Shown here: positions 20,889 through 29,032 of the stretch, one piece after another
How the letters are laid out: each line of letters begins with the position of its first letter
Position numbering within the stretch: position 1 is the stretch's first letter
Origin: Mesorhizobium loti
GTDB taxonomy: Bacteria; Pseudomonadota; Alphaproteobacteria; Rhizobiales; Rhizobiaceae
Assembly (NCBI RefSeq): GCF_001510895.1
Contig: NZ_LPWA01000001.1
Coordinates: 302,841 to 366,840 of the forward strand
Length of the DNA: 64,000 bases
Direction of reading: 5' to 3'
Notes under the pieces: generated by a model
What the model was told of the DNA's origin: nothing
Databases searched by the model: none
The model's input: the letters and a program-made list of their open reading frames with translations, nothing else
Program-made: the position numbers and the translations under genes

Positions 20889-21779
20889 CTATCGGGGAGG
20901 CTTCCAATAAATGCCGAAAGCGGCGAGCTGCTCTTCCGACTGCCTTACCCGCTCCGCAGCATTGGCTTCAGACCGCGCCGCCGTCAGCGCCGCGAGGATC
21001 TCGACGGCCGCGAATGCCGGTGCCATGCTTCGGAAGAACGACTGCGAATTTGAAGTGACGATGATTGTTTCCCGTGCGATCCGGGTCAGCGGCGACACGC
21101 TGCTGTCGGTTATTGCCACGACGCCTACGCCCTGACGGGCCGCCTGGCGCGCCACTTCGATCGTCGTACGGTCATAGGGCGCCATGCCCACGGCCAGCAG
21201 CACGTCGCCGCTTCCCGCAAGCTGGAGCGCATCCAGACCCTGTCCGGCCATATCGCCGACAAGCGTCACCTTGCGGTTGCTCCCGGCCAGGAACGACATG
21301 ATCTGAACGAGATGACTCGCGACCGGGTACGCGGATCGCAGGCCAAGGCCGAACAGGTTGTTCGACCTAGCGACGAGATCGGCAGCGGCGATGAATTGCA
21401 TCGCGTTGCCATATTCGCCGAGGCTGGAAATCTGAGCCGCGAGACTGTCGGCAACGACCCCGGCGGTCGAAAATCCCGAAGCGCCGCCCTTCTCGACGCC
21501 CTGTCGCGACGTCCCGCCGGCAGCCGTCTCGCGCAGCGCCCGCGCATAAAGGCTGCGCATGTCCTCGTAGCCATCCAGTCCAAGCCACCGCGCCAGCCGC
21601 ATCATGGTGCTGTGCGAAACGCCGGCCTGATGCGCCTGTTCGCGCATCGACATCAGCGCGACATCCTTGGGATGATCCAGCACGAAACGCGCGGCGACCC
21701 GCAATTGCGGCGGCATGTTCTCGAACCGTTCGACCAACAGCTCGGCCAAAGGACCTTTTTCCATCCTGATATACCCCAT
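20889..21779 (-). CDS. RpiR/MurR-family regulator with SIS domain, T3SS locus
   Basis: A 296-residue RpiR-type regulator. The N-terminal HTH (about residues 10-85) contains MSMREQAHQAGVSHSTMMRLARWLG. The C-terminal SIS sugar-phosphate-binding domain spans about residues 125-265 (VARSNNLFGLGLRSAYPVA, GDVLLAVGMAPYDRTT, VVAITDSSVSPLTRIA). The start may be 21779 or the ATG at 21764. It diverges from the needle-candidate/sctD operon over a 180-nt region, and the giant gene follows 76 nt downstream. It is therefore well placed to control both arms. Sugar-phosphate control of a T3SS is inference. Confidence 0.9.
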   Translation of the reverse strand: MGYIRMEKGPLAELLVERFENMPPQLRVAARFVLDHPKDVALMSMREQAHQAGVSHSTMMRLARWLGLDGYEDMRSLYARALRETAAGGTSRQGVEKGGASGFSTAGVVADSLAAQISSLGEYGNAMQFIAAADLVARSNNLFGLGLRSAYPVASHLVQIMSFLAGSNRKVTLVGDMAGQGLDALQLAGSGDVLLAVGMAPYDRTTIEVARQAARQGVGVVAITDSSVSPLTRIARETIIVTSNSQSFFRSMAPAFAAVEILAALTAARSEANAAERVRQSEEQLAAFGIYWKPPR

Positions 21780-21849
21780 TCACCCGTTTTGAAGGTTACT
21801 CCGTGAAGCCAGGCAATGCAACAGTTGGAACCGAATTGGGTAACATATT

Positions 21850-21876
21850 CCAAATGGACTTTCATTTTGGATCGCG
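21850..21876. promoter_or_regulatory. Candidate operator in the RpiR / needle-operon divergent region
   Basis: CCAAATG-GACTTT-CATTTTGG is an imperfect inverted repeat followed by ATCGC, inside the 21780-21962 divergent promoter region. The TTTTGGATCGC end resembles AATTGGATCGC at 9213-9223, upstream of the other T3SS arm. The rest of the region, including a TTGGAACCGAATTGG stretch at about 21826, shows no clear additional gene. Confidence 0.4.
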
Positions 21877-21962
21877 CTGCCCTAAGTTGCCTTGGCAACC
21901 TGCCGGGACGCTGCATGCGGCTCCGGAGGTTGCGACCTGAATAGTCCCTCAAGGAGACAATG

Positions 21963-22145
21963 ATGGCTGCAACCCCTCCCATTACATCCGGCTCCAGCGG
22001 AACGCCGGAACAGAACCTTGACAAGATGATCAAGCAACAGGAGCGCATGTTTGGGCTGGAGATCACGAAAGAGATCGCGAAATCCCAGCACGACATGCTG
22101 ATGAGTACCGCCAAGACGCTCGGCGAGTCGGCCGAAAAGGCCTAA
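21963..22145 (+). CDS. Small secreted-type protein, candidate T3SS needle/pilin (SctF/NopA-like)
   Basis: A 60-residue protein (61 if the adjacent ATG at 21960 is used). An AAGGAG ribosome site lies 7 nt before the ATG at 21963. It has a disordered Thr/Ser/Gly/Pro N-terminus, then one amphipathic helix (LDKMIKQQERMFGLEITKEI and on to the C-terminal Ala/Glu/Lys end). Size, composition, lack of a signal peptide and position immediately before sctD fit a needle or pilin subunit such as rhizobial NopA. No clear sequence match can be claimed by eye. A strong stem-loop follows, as expected for an abundant first gene. Confidence 0.55.
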   Translation: MAATPPITSGSSGTPEQNLDKMIKQQERMFGLEITKEIAKSQHDMLMSTAKTLGESAEKA

Positions 22146-22166
22146 GCGGGATTCTGGAGCCCCATG

Positions 22167-22190
22167 CGCCGCCGCAAGCAACCGGCGGCG
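22167..22190 (+). terminator. Stem-loop between needle candidate and sctD
   Basis: A perfect 8-bp stem (CGCCGCCG / CGGCGGCG) with an 8-nt loop, 21 nt after the small gene's stop and 62 nt before sctD. There is no U-tract, so it may act as a partial attenuator or mRNA-protecting structure that keeps the first gene's transcript high. Confidence 0.55.
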
Positions 22191-22252
22191 TACGAGTCTT
22201 TCGACTTGGACCGAGGCTGGATATCAATCATATCGGCGGGAGATGAAGTGGC

Positions 22253-23257
22253 ATGACCGCTAGTTCCATCGGTGGGTCTGGGGACCTGAATCCGGCACGC
22301 TGGGTCCGCTCGATGATTGTGTCCGTCCCTGCATCCGGATCTTCCGTTTCGCTCAGCGTCATTGATGGATTTCACGCCGGCGCGGAACTCAATCTGATCG
22401 AGCCTCTCTACACGATCGGCTCAAGCACGGATTCCGATATTGTCCTCAGGGACGCCGGCATAGCGCCAACCCATGCCAGGCTGCGGCGCAAGGGCGGCCA
22501 GATCGAGATCGAGGCAGTCGGCGGCGATGTGACTCTCGCCACGGGCGAGACCATCCGCGAGGGCCATGGCAGCCGTTGCAGGCTGCCGGTCGGGTTAACG
22601 CTCGGCGATGCCCGTATCCAGTTGACGGGTCCGCAGCGGCCGCCGAATCGCTGGTCGCTCTCCAATCGTCCCTTCCTCGTTGCGGGCGCGGTTCTCTTTG
22701 CCGTGTTCGCTGTTTCCATGGCAGCGAATGGCTTTTCCTTCGCCAAGCCGGATTTTGGTGAGAAGACCTCCTCCGCTTCCGGCGGCGAATTGACCAGAGT
22801 GGCCTTTGCTGGCGACGCAGGTCAGAACGTGATGGACGATTCATCGCCCGAACAAATGCAAAGCGCTGCCGAAGCGGAAAGCCAGCTCAAGCGGCGTCTA
22901 GAGCAATCCGGCATAAACACATTGACCGTCCAGCGGTCGCCCGGACGCCTGGTGGTCACGGGTCTTATTCCGAATGACAAAAACGGCGCCTGGACGGAAA
23001 CGCAATCCTGGTTCGATCAGGCATTCGGCGCGCGCACCCCGCTGGTCTCCAACGTCATGATCGGCAACGCCGAACAGGCCCCGCGTCTGACGCTGCAGGC
23101 GATCTGGTATGGCGAGCGGCCCTACGTCATCGCCGCCGACGGCGCCCGCTATCATGAAGGTGCGTTCACCAATGACGGCTGGACCATCAAGCACATCGGC
23201 GAGACGGAACTGGTTCTGACCAAGGGCGGCGCCACGGTCGCGCTGAAATATCCGTGA
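22253..23257 (+). CDS. sctD: T3SS inner-membrane ring protein SctD (FHA domain; y4yQ-like)
   Basis: A 334-residue bitopic protein. The cytoplasmic FHA-like domain covers about residues 25-115 (YTIGSSTDSDIVLRDAGIAPTHARL), where it would contact SctK. One transmembrane helix follows at about residues 143-162 (FLVAGAVLFAVFAVSMAANG). The periplasmic part has ring-building folds (NTLTVQRSPGRLVVTGLIP, a BON-like segment). It forms the inner-membrane ring with SctJ. The start ATG at 22253 follows a GGGAG site. Its stop overlaps the next gene (GTGA). Confidence 0.9.
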   Translation: MTASSIGGSGDLNPARWVRSMIVSVPASGSSVSLSVIDGFHAGAELNLIEPLYTIGSSTDSDIVLRDAGIAPTHARLRRKGGQIEIEAVGGDVTLATGETIREGHGSRCRLPVGLTLGDARIQLTGPQRPPNRWSLSNRPFLVAGAVLFAVFAVSMAANGFSFAKPDFGEKTSSASGGELTRVAFAGDAGQNVMDDSSPEQMQSAAEAESQLKRRLEQSGINTLTVQRSPGRLVVTGLIPNDKNGAWTETQSWFDQAFGARTPLVSNVMIGNAEQAPRLTLQAIWYGERPYVIAADGARYHEGAFTNDGWTIKHIGETELVLTKGGATVALKYP

Positions 23258-23697
23258 ACCGCCGGCTTGAAGGGCCGCGATTCGATACGGCAGCGAAGGA
23301 CACCGCCGCAGGCCGCGAATTGCGGCAGGCCGAAGGCGTGCACGGCCAGGCAATCTACCGGCGCCGCATGAATGGCACCGGCAGGACCACAAGCCGCGCC
23401 CAGGGGACGAAATCAGCCGCGGGCACGGAAAAGCCCGATAGCGCGGAATTCCAGCCCGCCCGCGATTCGGCTGGTGAATCACTTGACGAGATACTCGTCC
23501 AGTTCGTCATGCCCGCCATTCCCGAGCCAGCAATCCTGCGTCGGTCCGTGTCCATTCTCCAGCATTTCGTGACGCAGCTGGTTCCGGATCTCGACGGCGG
23601 CGAACAGCTCAAGGCCCTCGCCAGAACGCTGATGGAGGATGAAATCCAGCGTCATCGCGATCTGCTTGGCAGGATGCAGGAAGGAATCGAGACCTGA
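23254..23697 (+). CDS. SctX (YscX)-like export protein, putative
   Basis: A 147-residue protein starting at a GTG that overlaps the sctD stop. The N-terminal half is polar and probably disordered. The C-terminal half is helical (ILRRSVSILQHFVTQLVPDL, then LARTLMEDEIQRHRDLLGRM). It sits directly before a YscY-like gene and sctV, the same order as yscX-yscY-yscV (lcrD) in Yersinia, where YscX is an early secreted component chaperoned by YscY and binding SctV. The assignment is mainly from gene order, size and C-terminal helix pattern. It could instead be a lineage-specific export factor. Confidence 0.5.
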   Translation: MNRRLEGPRFDTAAKDTAAGRELRQAEGVHGQAIYRRRMNGTGRTTSRAQGTKSAAGTEKPDSAEFQPARDSAGESLDEILVQFVMPAIPEPAILRRSVSILQHFVTQLVPDLDGGEQLKALARTLMEDEIQRHRDLLGRMQEGIET

Positions 23698-23714
23698 CTG
23701 ATCCGCGTGACACG

Positions 23715-24026
23715 GTGCAGCTGCTGCATGTCCTGGGCTATCTCTACGGGTGTCACGGGCAGGCAAAGCGGGGCGCGGCGTACCTGCTCATCGCCGCGCA
23801 GCTTTCGCCGGGAAATGCCGGTGTGCTGCGGACATTGGCGCATCTGCTCATCCTCGACGGGGAGGCCGACAAGGCGCTCGCGACAATCGCTCGGCTGGAG
23901 ACCCTGGAGGGAATGGACCATCCGACACTCGGATTGCTGAAGAGCCGCGCTTTGCTCGCCGCCGGCCGCAAGACAGAGGCGCACGACGCCATGCGAAGCT
24001 TTCTGGCGCGACGAGGTGCCCAATGA
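23715..24026 (+). CDS. SctY (YscY)-like TPR chaperone
   Basis: A roughly 103-residue TPR-like protein. Helical pairs are visible in LLHVLGYLYGCHGQAKRGAA and LRTLAHLLILDGEADKALA. The pattern L-x3-G-x-L-x3-C/H-G-x-A-x-R-A-x2-LL-x-A-x-L-x-P matches the N-terminal part of Yersinia YscY as remembered. The only standard start is the GTG at 23715. The frame is open upstream to a CTG at 23694 that sits after an AGGAAGGA site, so the true N-terminus may be about 7 residues longer. It overlaps sctV by 4 nt (ATGA). It probably chaperones the upstream gene product and couples it to SctV. Confidence 0.65.
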   Translation: MQLLHVLGYLYGCHGQAKRGAAYLLIAAQLSPGNAGVLRTLAHLLILDGEADKALATIARLETLEGMDHPTLGLLKSRALLAAGRKTEAHDAMRSFLARRGAQ

Positions 24027-26236
24027 CCGTTTCGGAGCGCCTTCTGCAATTCCTGGCAAGGCTGTCTCGCCGAAGCGATCTCGTCATTGCGGTCCTAATG
24101 CTGGTCGCGGTGGTGATGATGCTCATCCCGCTGCCGACATTTCTCGTCGACATTCTCATCACCGCCAACATCGCCATCAGCGTGCTTATCCTGTTGGCTT
24201 CGTTCTACGTTTCTCATCCACTGCAGTTCTCCTCGCTGCCGTCGGTCATCCTCATCGCCACCCTGTTCCGGCTGGCCATCACGATCACCACCACGCGACT
24301 GATCCTGCTTCAGGCCGATGCAGGCGAGATCATCACCGCCTTCGGCACGTTCGTCGTTGGCGGCAGCATCGCGGTCGGCCTCGTCATCTTCCTGATCATC
24401 ACGGTCGCGCAATTCATCGTGGTTGCGCGCGGCGCCGAACGCGTCGCCGAAGTGGCCGCGCGCTTCACGCTTGACGCGCTGCCCGGCAAGCAGATGAGCA
24501 TCGATGCGGAGCTGCGCAACGGCGACATCGATCAGGCGGAAGCACGCCACCTGCGTCGGCAGCTCGAGCGCGAGAGCCAGTTGTTCGGCGCGATGGACGG
24601 CGCCATGAAATTCGTCAAGGGCGACGTCATCGCCGGCATTGTCATCATTCTGGTCAATCTGATCGGCGGCTTCTCCGTCGGAACGCTGCAGCACGATATG
24701 TCGCTGGGAGAGGCCGCCGCGACCTACTCGCTGCTCACGGTGGGCGACGGGCTGGTCGCCCAGATACCGGCGCTGCTCGTCGCCGTGGCAGCCGGCACGA
24801 TGGTGACACGTGTCGGCAGCGCCGACGGCACCGGCGATCTCGGCCGGCAAATAACCAGCCAGCTCCTGCGAGACTCGCGCGCGCTCGCCCTCGCCGCGGT
24901 GATCATGGTCGGTCTCGCCATGGTGCCGGGCTTCCCTTCCATCGTCTTCCTTGTCCTCGGCGCGACCTTCGGCGCCGGCGCCTATGCAATCAATCGCCGC
25001 ACCGCCCGGGAACCCGAGGCCGACGACATCAACCAGATTGCCCCGGCCGAGCAGCCGGCGGGTCCCGCGTCGCTTTCAGCGACATCCGTTGCAGCACTGC
25101 CTTCTTCTGACCGTGTCGTCGTGCGCCTCGGGGCCGAACTCGGAAGCGCGATCACCGAGCCGGACTTTGCCGCGCTTGCCGATGGCGTGCGCCGCGAACT
25201 CTTCGGCGATCTCGGCATCGACGTTCCGCCTATCGGCCTTCAGTTCGACGAGACGCTTTTGCCGCGAGGCATCCGGATCGATCTGGAGGGGGCACCTATT
25301 CTGGATGCGGAAATTCCGGCCGACCGCGTCCTTGTCGAAGCTGATCCGATGCATCTCGATCTGCTCGAGGTGACTTACGAAAAAGGCTGTTCGATTGCCG
25401 GTCAGCGCAAGTTCACGTGGGTCGACGCCCACCAGGTATCGGCATTGGACGAAGCCGGCCTCAGCTTCTCCACGCCCGTGCAAACGGCGGCGAAATGGAC
25501 CGCAAATGCACTTCGCCTCTATGCCGGCCATTTTGTCGGCATCCAGGAAACCCGCAAGCTCTTGTCCGAGATGGAGCCGGACTACGCCGATCTGGTCAGG
25601 CAGGCACAGGAGATCGTTCCGCTGCAGAAGATCGCGGAAGTGCTTCGGCGCCTCGTCGATGAGAACGTGCCGATCCGCAATTTGCGCCTGATCCTCGAAG
25701 CGCTGATCGAATGGGGTCAGCGCGAACAGGACGTCGTTCTGCTCACGGAATATGTCCGCATGTCCCTGAAACGCCAGATCAGCTTCCGCGCCGCGGGCCG
25801 CGACAACATCATAGCGGCTTACGTTCTGCAGCGCTCGGCCGAGGATACGCTCAGGAGCGCGGTGCAAAGCACTTCGACCGGCACGTTCCTGAATCTTTCG
25901 GACGATGGCGCGCAGGCCTTGGTCACCGAAATCGAGCGAGCCTTGTCGCGGAGTGACCAGGATGTCTCGCCGGTGGTGCTCGCCGCCATGGATGTGCGCC
26001 GTCATATGCGAAGCCTGCTCGCGCACAATGCCATCGAGCTTCCGGTCCTGTCCTTCCAGGAACTTGCCCAGGAATTCAACGTCCAGCCATTGGCCACGAT
26101 AGCTGGCCGCCGTGCGCGCAATGTCTCCCAGTCGCTTCCGCCGGCTCAGGCGAATGCCGGACAAGAAGCGGCTTCATGCGCCCGGGCGGAACGAGACATC
26201 GGGGGAATCCACATGCTCAGGAGAGGAACGGTATGA
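24023..26236 (+). CDS. sctV: T3SS major export apparatus protein SctV (RhcV)
   Basis: A 737-residue FlhA/LcrD-family protein. About eight N-terminal membrane helices (residues 15-320) include the conserved PLPTFLVDILITANIAISVLIL, the FRLAITITTTRLIL region and a cytoplasmic RFTLDALPGKQMSIDAELR loop, followed by GDVIAGIVIILVNLIGG. The C-terminal half forms the nonameric cytoplasmic ring that binds substrate-chaperone pairs. The ATG at 24023 overlaps the sctY-like stop, and the stop overlaps the secretin start (ATGA). The longer upstream frame is not the real start. It is intact. Confidence 0.96.
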   Translation: MTVSERLLQFLARLSRRSDLVIAVLMLVAVVMMLIPLPTFLVDILITANIAISVLILLASFYVSHPLQFSSLPSVILIATLFRLAITITTTRLILLQADAGEIITAFGTFVVGGSIAVGLVIFLIITVAQFIVVARGAERVAEVAARFTLDALPGKQMSIDAELRNGDIDQAEARHLRRQLERESQLFGAMDGAMKFVKGDVIAGIVIILVNLIGGFSVGTLQHDMSLGEAAATYSLLTVGDGLVAQIPALLVAVAAGTMVTRVGSADGTGDLGRQITSQLLRDSRALALAAVIMVGLAMVPGFPSIVFLVLGATFGAGAYAINRRTAREPEADDINQIAPAEQPAGPASLSATSVAALPSSDRVVVRLGAELGSAITEPDFAALADGVRRELFGDLGIDVPPIGLQFDETLLPRGIRIDLEGAPILDAEIPADRVLVEADPMHLDLLEVTYEKGCSIAGQRKFTWVDAHQVSALDEAGLSFSTPVQTAAKWTANALRLYAGHFVGIQETRKLLSEMEPDYADLVRQAQEIVPLQKIAEVLRRLVDENVPIRNLRLILEALIEWGQREQDVVLLTEYVRMSLKRQISFRAAGRDNIIAAYVLQRSAEDTLRSAVQSTSTGTFLNLSDDGAQALVTEIERALSRSDQDVSPVVLAAMDVRRHMRSLLAHNAIELPVLSFQELAQEFNVQPLATIAGRRARNVSQSLPPAQANAGQEAASCARAERDIGGIHMLRRGTV

Positions 26237-27590
26237 CAATCCACGATACCGCAGCAGGCGTTCGATCCGCCGCTTTCGCCAGGCGGATGGATGTGCGCTG
26301 GCTCGCTGTCGCGGCGGCCTGCTTTCTGCTGGCGTTCTTGTCCATGCTTGCTGATGCCACGGCGCAAAACGCATCGCCGCTGCCGAGCAAGCCAACGCTC
26401 GACCTGCCTGTCGGCCAGGGGCGGTTGTTGCGGTTCAATGAACCGGTCGAATCGGTGCTGGTTGCCGACACTACGATCGCAGATCTGCAGATCGTGTCAC
26501 CGAGCCTGGTCTATGTTTTCGGCCTCAAGCCCGGCCTGACCAATCTGATTGCGGTCAAAGCCGATGAGCAGATCGAGGCAACGGCTCAATTCCGCGTCAC
26601 GCCCGACATAACGCCTGCCAATGAGGCCAAGCACACGATGCAGCCGAATTCGGCGACGAACCTCCACATCTTCGGAACCCGCATCGTCACGACAGGCGAA
26701 GCGCGAGGAATCGACGAGGCAAGGGATCTCGACAATGTCGCACGCACGTTCTCGCCGCCGGAACAGCCGCCCCTGAACAACATGACCGTACAGGGTTCTC
26801 AGCAGGTCAATATCCGGGTTCGCTTCGCGGAGGTCTCGCGGACGGAACTGCAGTCTTACGGCGTCGACTGGTCCGTCGGATACAAGAGCGGCGGCTTCGA
26901 ATTCAACATGTTCCAGGACAACGGCGTGCCCTCCGGCGAGGGGAATTTCGGTTTGCACATGGACCAGGCGCACGGCATCAACTTCGACGTTCTCATCGAA
27001 GCGCTGCAGCGCAATGGCGTCGTCAAGATACTGGCCGAGCCGAACCTGACCGCCGTGACCGGTCAGACCGCGAACTTTCTCGCTGGTGGCGAAATTCCGG
27101 TGCCTATTGCGCAAGGGACTGACGTCACGACCATCCAATACAAACCTTTCGGCGTGTCCCTCGCTTCACGCCAACGCTGATCGGCCGCAATCGCATCGCG
27201 CTCCATGTCCAGCCGGAGGTCAGCTCCTTGTCGGATGCCGGCTCCGTAAGCGCCAACGGCTTTGCCATGCCGAGTTTCGTGGTGCGACGAGCGGACACGA
27301 CGGTCGAGGTGGCAAGCGGCCAGACCTTTGCGATCGCGGGACTTTTCCAGCAACGGACCTCGCGCAACCTGGAGAAGTTTCCGGTTCTCGGCGACGTACC
27401 GGTGCTTGGTCCGCTTTTCCAATCACAGCGCTTCCAGCGCGAGGAGACGGAGCTGGTCATCCTGATCACGCCCTATCTGGTCGCGCCGGTGCGCGACAGC
27501 CTTGCCACGCCGCTCGATCGTGCGGCGCCCAAGCGCCACAGCCGCAAGCGGGTCAATGACGCATCCGCGATGGGCCTGATCGTCAAATAA
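26233..27590 (+). CDS. rhcC2: Tad/CpaC-type secretin RhcC2 (SctC channel half), frameshifted
   Basis: A roughly 452-residue outer-membrane secretin. A signal peptide (AAACFLLAFLSMLADATAQ) leads. A pilus-formation N-terminal domain follows (LPVGQGRLLRFNEPVESVLVADT). The secretin domain (QVNIRVRFAEVSRTELQSYG; VKILAEPNLTAVTGQTANFLAGGEIPVP) continues in the next frame through GLFQQRTSRNLEKFPVLGDVPVLGPLFQ to VILITPYLVAP. One T is missing in a TTT run near 27165, and restoring it joins both halves without a gap. The architecture is that of CpaC/RcpA secretins from Tad pili rather than T2SS-type T3SS secretins. The partner N0/N1 half is rhcC1 at 8468. Confidence 0.88.
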
Positions 27591-27602
27591 GGGGGAACTG
27601 CC

Positions 27603-28052
27603 ATGACGTCGCCCATTGCGCGCTACACTATTCTTCCGGTGCTGCTTCTGTCGGGTTGCATGAACAGCCCGCGGGAGCCGCAGGACTATTCTCCGGGCTA
27701 CAGCTATGTTTCGACCGACACCGGCGGTTCCGAGAAGGGCGTCGGCGGCTCCGTCCTTGCTCCCAACGCGTGTCTGGCGGAGCCAGCCGATGACGACAAC
27801 ACGCCCGCCGCGACCAAGCTCACCATCGTCTCGGGCGTCGGCTCCCACCTGCCGGCCGGCTGCGCCAACGCCTACAACCTCCAACGTATGGCCGAAAGCC
27901 AGCGTGACCTGGTCGAGGGCCGGCAGATGGGGAGAGCGGCGGCCGCGCCGAGCGCAAGGGCTGCGCGACGCTACCTCGATGGTGAAGAAGCTCCCGTCGG
28001 CGGCGCCAACAGCCCGCCGCCGACGCCGCAGACGACACTCCCCGTCGAGTAG
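27603..28052 (+). CDS. Small outer-membrane lipoprotein (y4xK/CpaD position)
   Basis: A 149-residue predicted lipoprotein with a short signal and lipobox-like LLLSGC, Cys19. The mature part is Pro/Ala/Gly-rich with a conserved-looking VGSHLPAGCANAYNLQRMA segment, similar to the AVGHxxxxGCANxxNLxxMV pattern of CpaD-type Tad lipoproteins. It starts 12 nt after the secretin gene with a GGGGGAA-type ribosome site. It probably assists insertion or stability of RhcC2 in the outer membrane. The CpaD relationship is by motif and neighbourhood. Confidence 0.7.
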   Translation: MTSPIARYTILPVLLLSGCMNSPREPQDYSPGYSYVSTDTGGSEKGVGGSVLAPNACLAEPADDDNTPAATKLTIVSGVGSHLPAGCANAYNLQRMAESQRDLVEGRQMGRAAAAPSARAARRYLDGEEAPVGGANSPPPTPQTTLPVE

Positions 28053-28149
28053 CGGGCAGATGCGGCTTTGCCCGCCCGGCCCTGCTTCCGCCACCTGTTT
28101 TGGCAGCGGGGTGGACAGAACGCCCCTTCGGGCTCAGCGGTCCTATCCG

Positions 28150-28950
28150 CTAGCCAAGGATAGAGCCGAGCGCTTTGGCCCTGGCCTGCGTGCTGCCCTT
28201 GGACCGGATGGCTTTGGCACGCGCGAGCAAGGTGCTTACCTCCTTGGTCGTCAGGCCGATCGGCGGCGAAGCCTTGACCTGATCTTCTTCACCAAGAAGT
28301 CCGTAAACCACCACGATATTGCGCTTGTGGTGCAACTGCGCGTTGGGTGCGGCGGAGACCTTCTGAGCCAGCGGATGCGCGGCGGCGGAATTGCCTTCAA
28401 GCGCGGCCGCCAGCGCCATGTTGGTCTCGATATCGAGGTCGCCTGGCGCGAGTTTCAACGCCTGCGCGAACGTCGTTTGCGCCTCCGCCGTCTGGCCCGC
28501 GAATGTCTGCGCCACGCCGAGCCGGTTGTAGGCGCTGCTGGTGTTGACCAGCGGCGCGGCCTGCGCGAGGGCGCGCATGCCGGCATCGACATCACCCGCC
28601 TCAATCATCGCAGAACCAAGTCCGAGCATGGCCGGCCCATCATTGGGACTTGGCAAGCGCCGCCTGATAGGCTTTGGCGCCTCGGCAGGATAGCCGGCCC
28701 TCATGTAGGCCTCGCCCGCCTTGACCAGCGCGATCGGTTTGGCGTCCGGCATCGCCGCGGCGCGCTGATAGAGCGCGATTGCGGTATCGCTGTCGCCGCG
28801 CGCTTCAATATCGTCCGCAAGCTTGATCAAGCGTTCCGATTGCGAGGATGGGGCCTGGGCTTTCGCCTTGTCGGTTTCGGTTTTCGTCGTCTGACAACCG
28901 GTCAATGCCAGCATGACGATGACTGGCAAGAATACGACATGCTGCCGCAT
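28150..28950 (-). CDS. TadD-like TPR lipoprotein (probable double frameshift)
   Basis: A 266-residue lipoprotein (lipobox LALTGC) with TPR repeats in the style of TadD from Tad pilus loci (SAMIEAGDVDAGMRALAQAAP, SAYNRLGVAQTFAGQTAEAQ). The start ATG at 28950 has a GGAGGTGG ribosome site. Residues around 28650-28676 read as PKPIRRRLPS, whereas another frame there reads AYQAALAKS, the expected TPR helix. Two compensating base errors are therefore likely. It is transcribed toward the secretin/lipoprotein operon and diverges from sctU. It may assist secretin assembly. Confidence 0.75.
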   Translation of the reverse strand: MRQHVVFLPVIVMLALTGCQTTKTETDKAKAQAPSSQSERLIKLADDIEARGDSDTAIALYQRAAAMPDAKPIALVKAGEAYMRAGYPAEAPKPIRRRLPSPNDGPAMLGLGSAMIEAGDVDAGMRALAQAAPLVNTSSAYNRLGVAQTFAGQTAEAQTTFAQALKLAPGDLDIETNMALAAALEGNSAAAHPLAQKVSAAPNAQLHHKRNIVVVYGLLGEEDQVKASPPIGLTTKEVSTLLARAKAIRSKGSTQARAKALGSILG

Positions 28951-29032
28951 ATCCACCTCCGTATTCAAGCCCGCCTCACCTTACACAGGACGCCGGCCGG
29001 CTGGAACCACACCAGTGCGGTAAGATTGCAAC

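Noticed and set aside
26233..27590. Secretin gene as a true pseudogene
   Set aside because: One T missing in a homopolymer explains the break fully, and many other genes here show the same error type. All domains remain intact.
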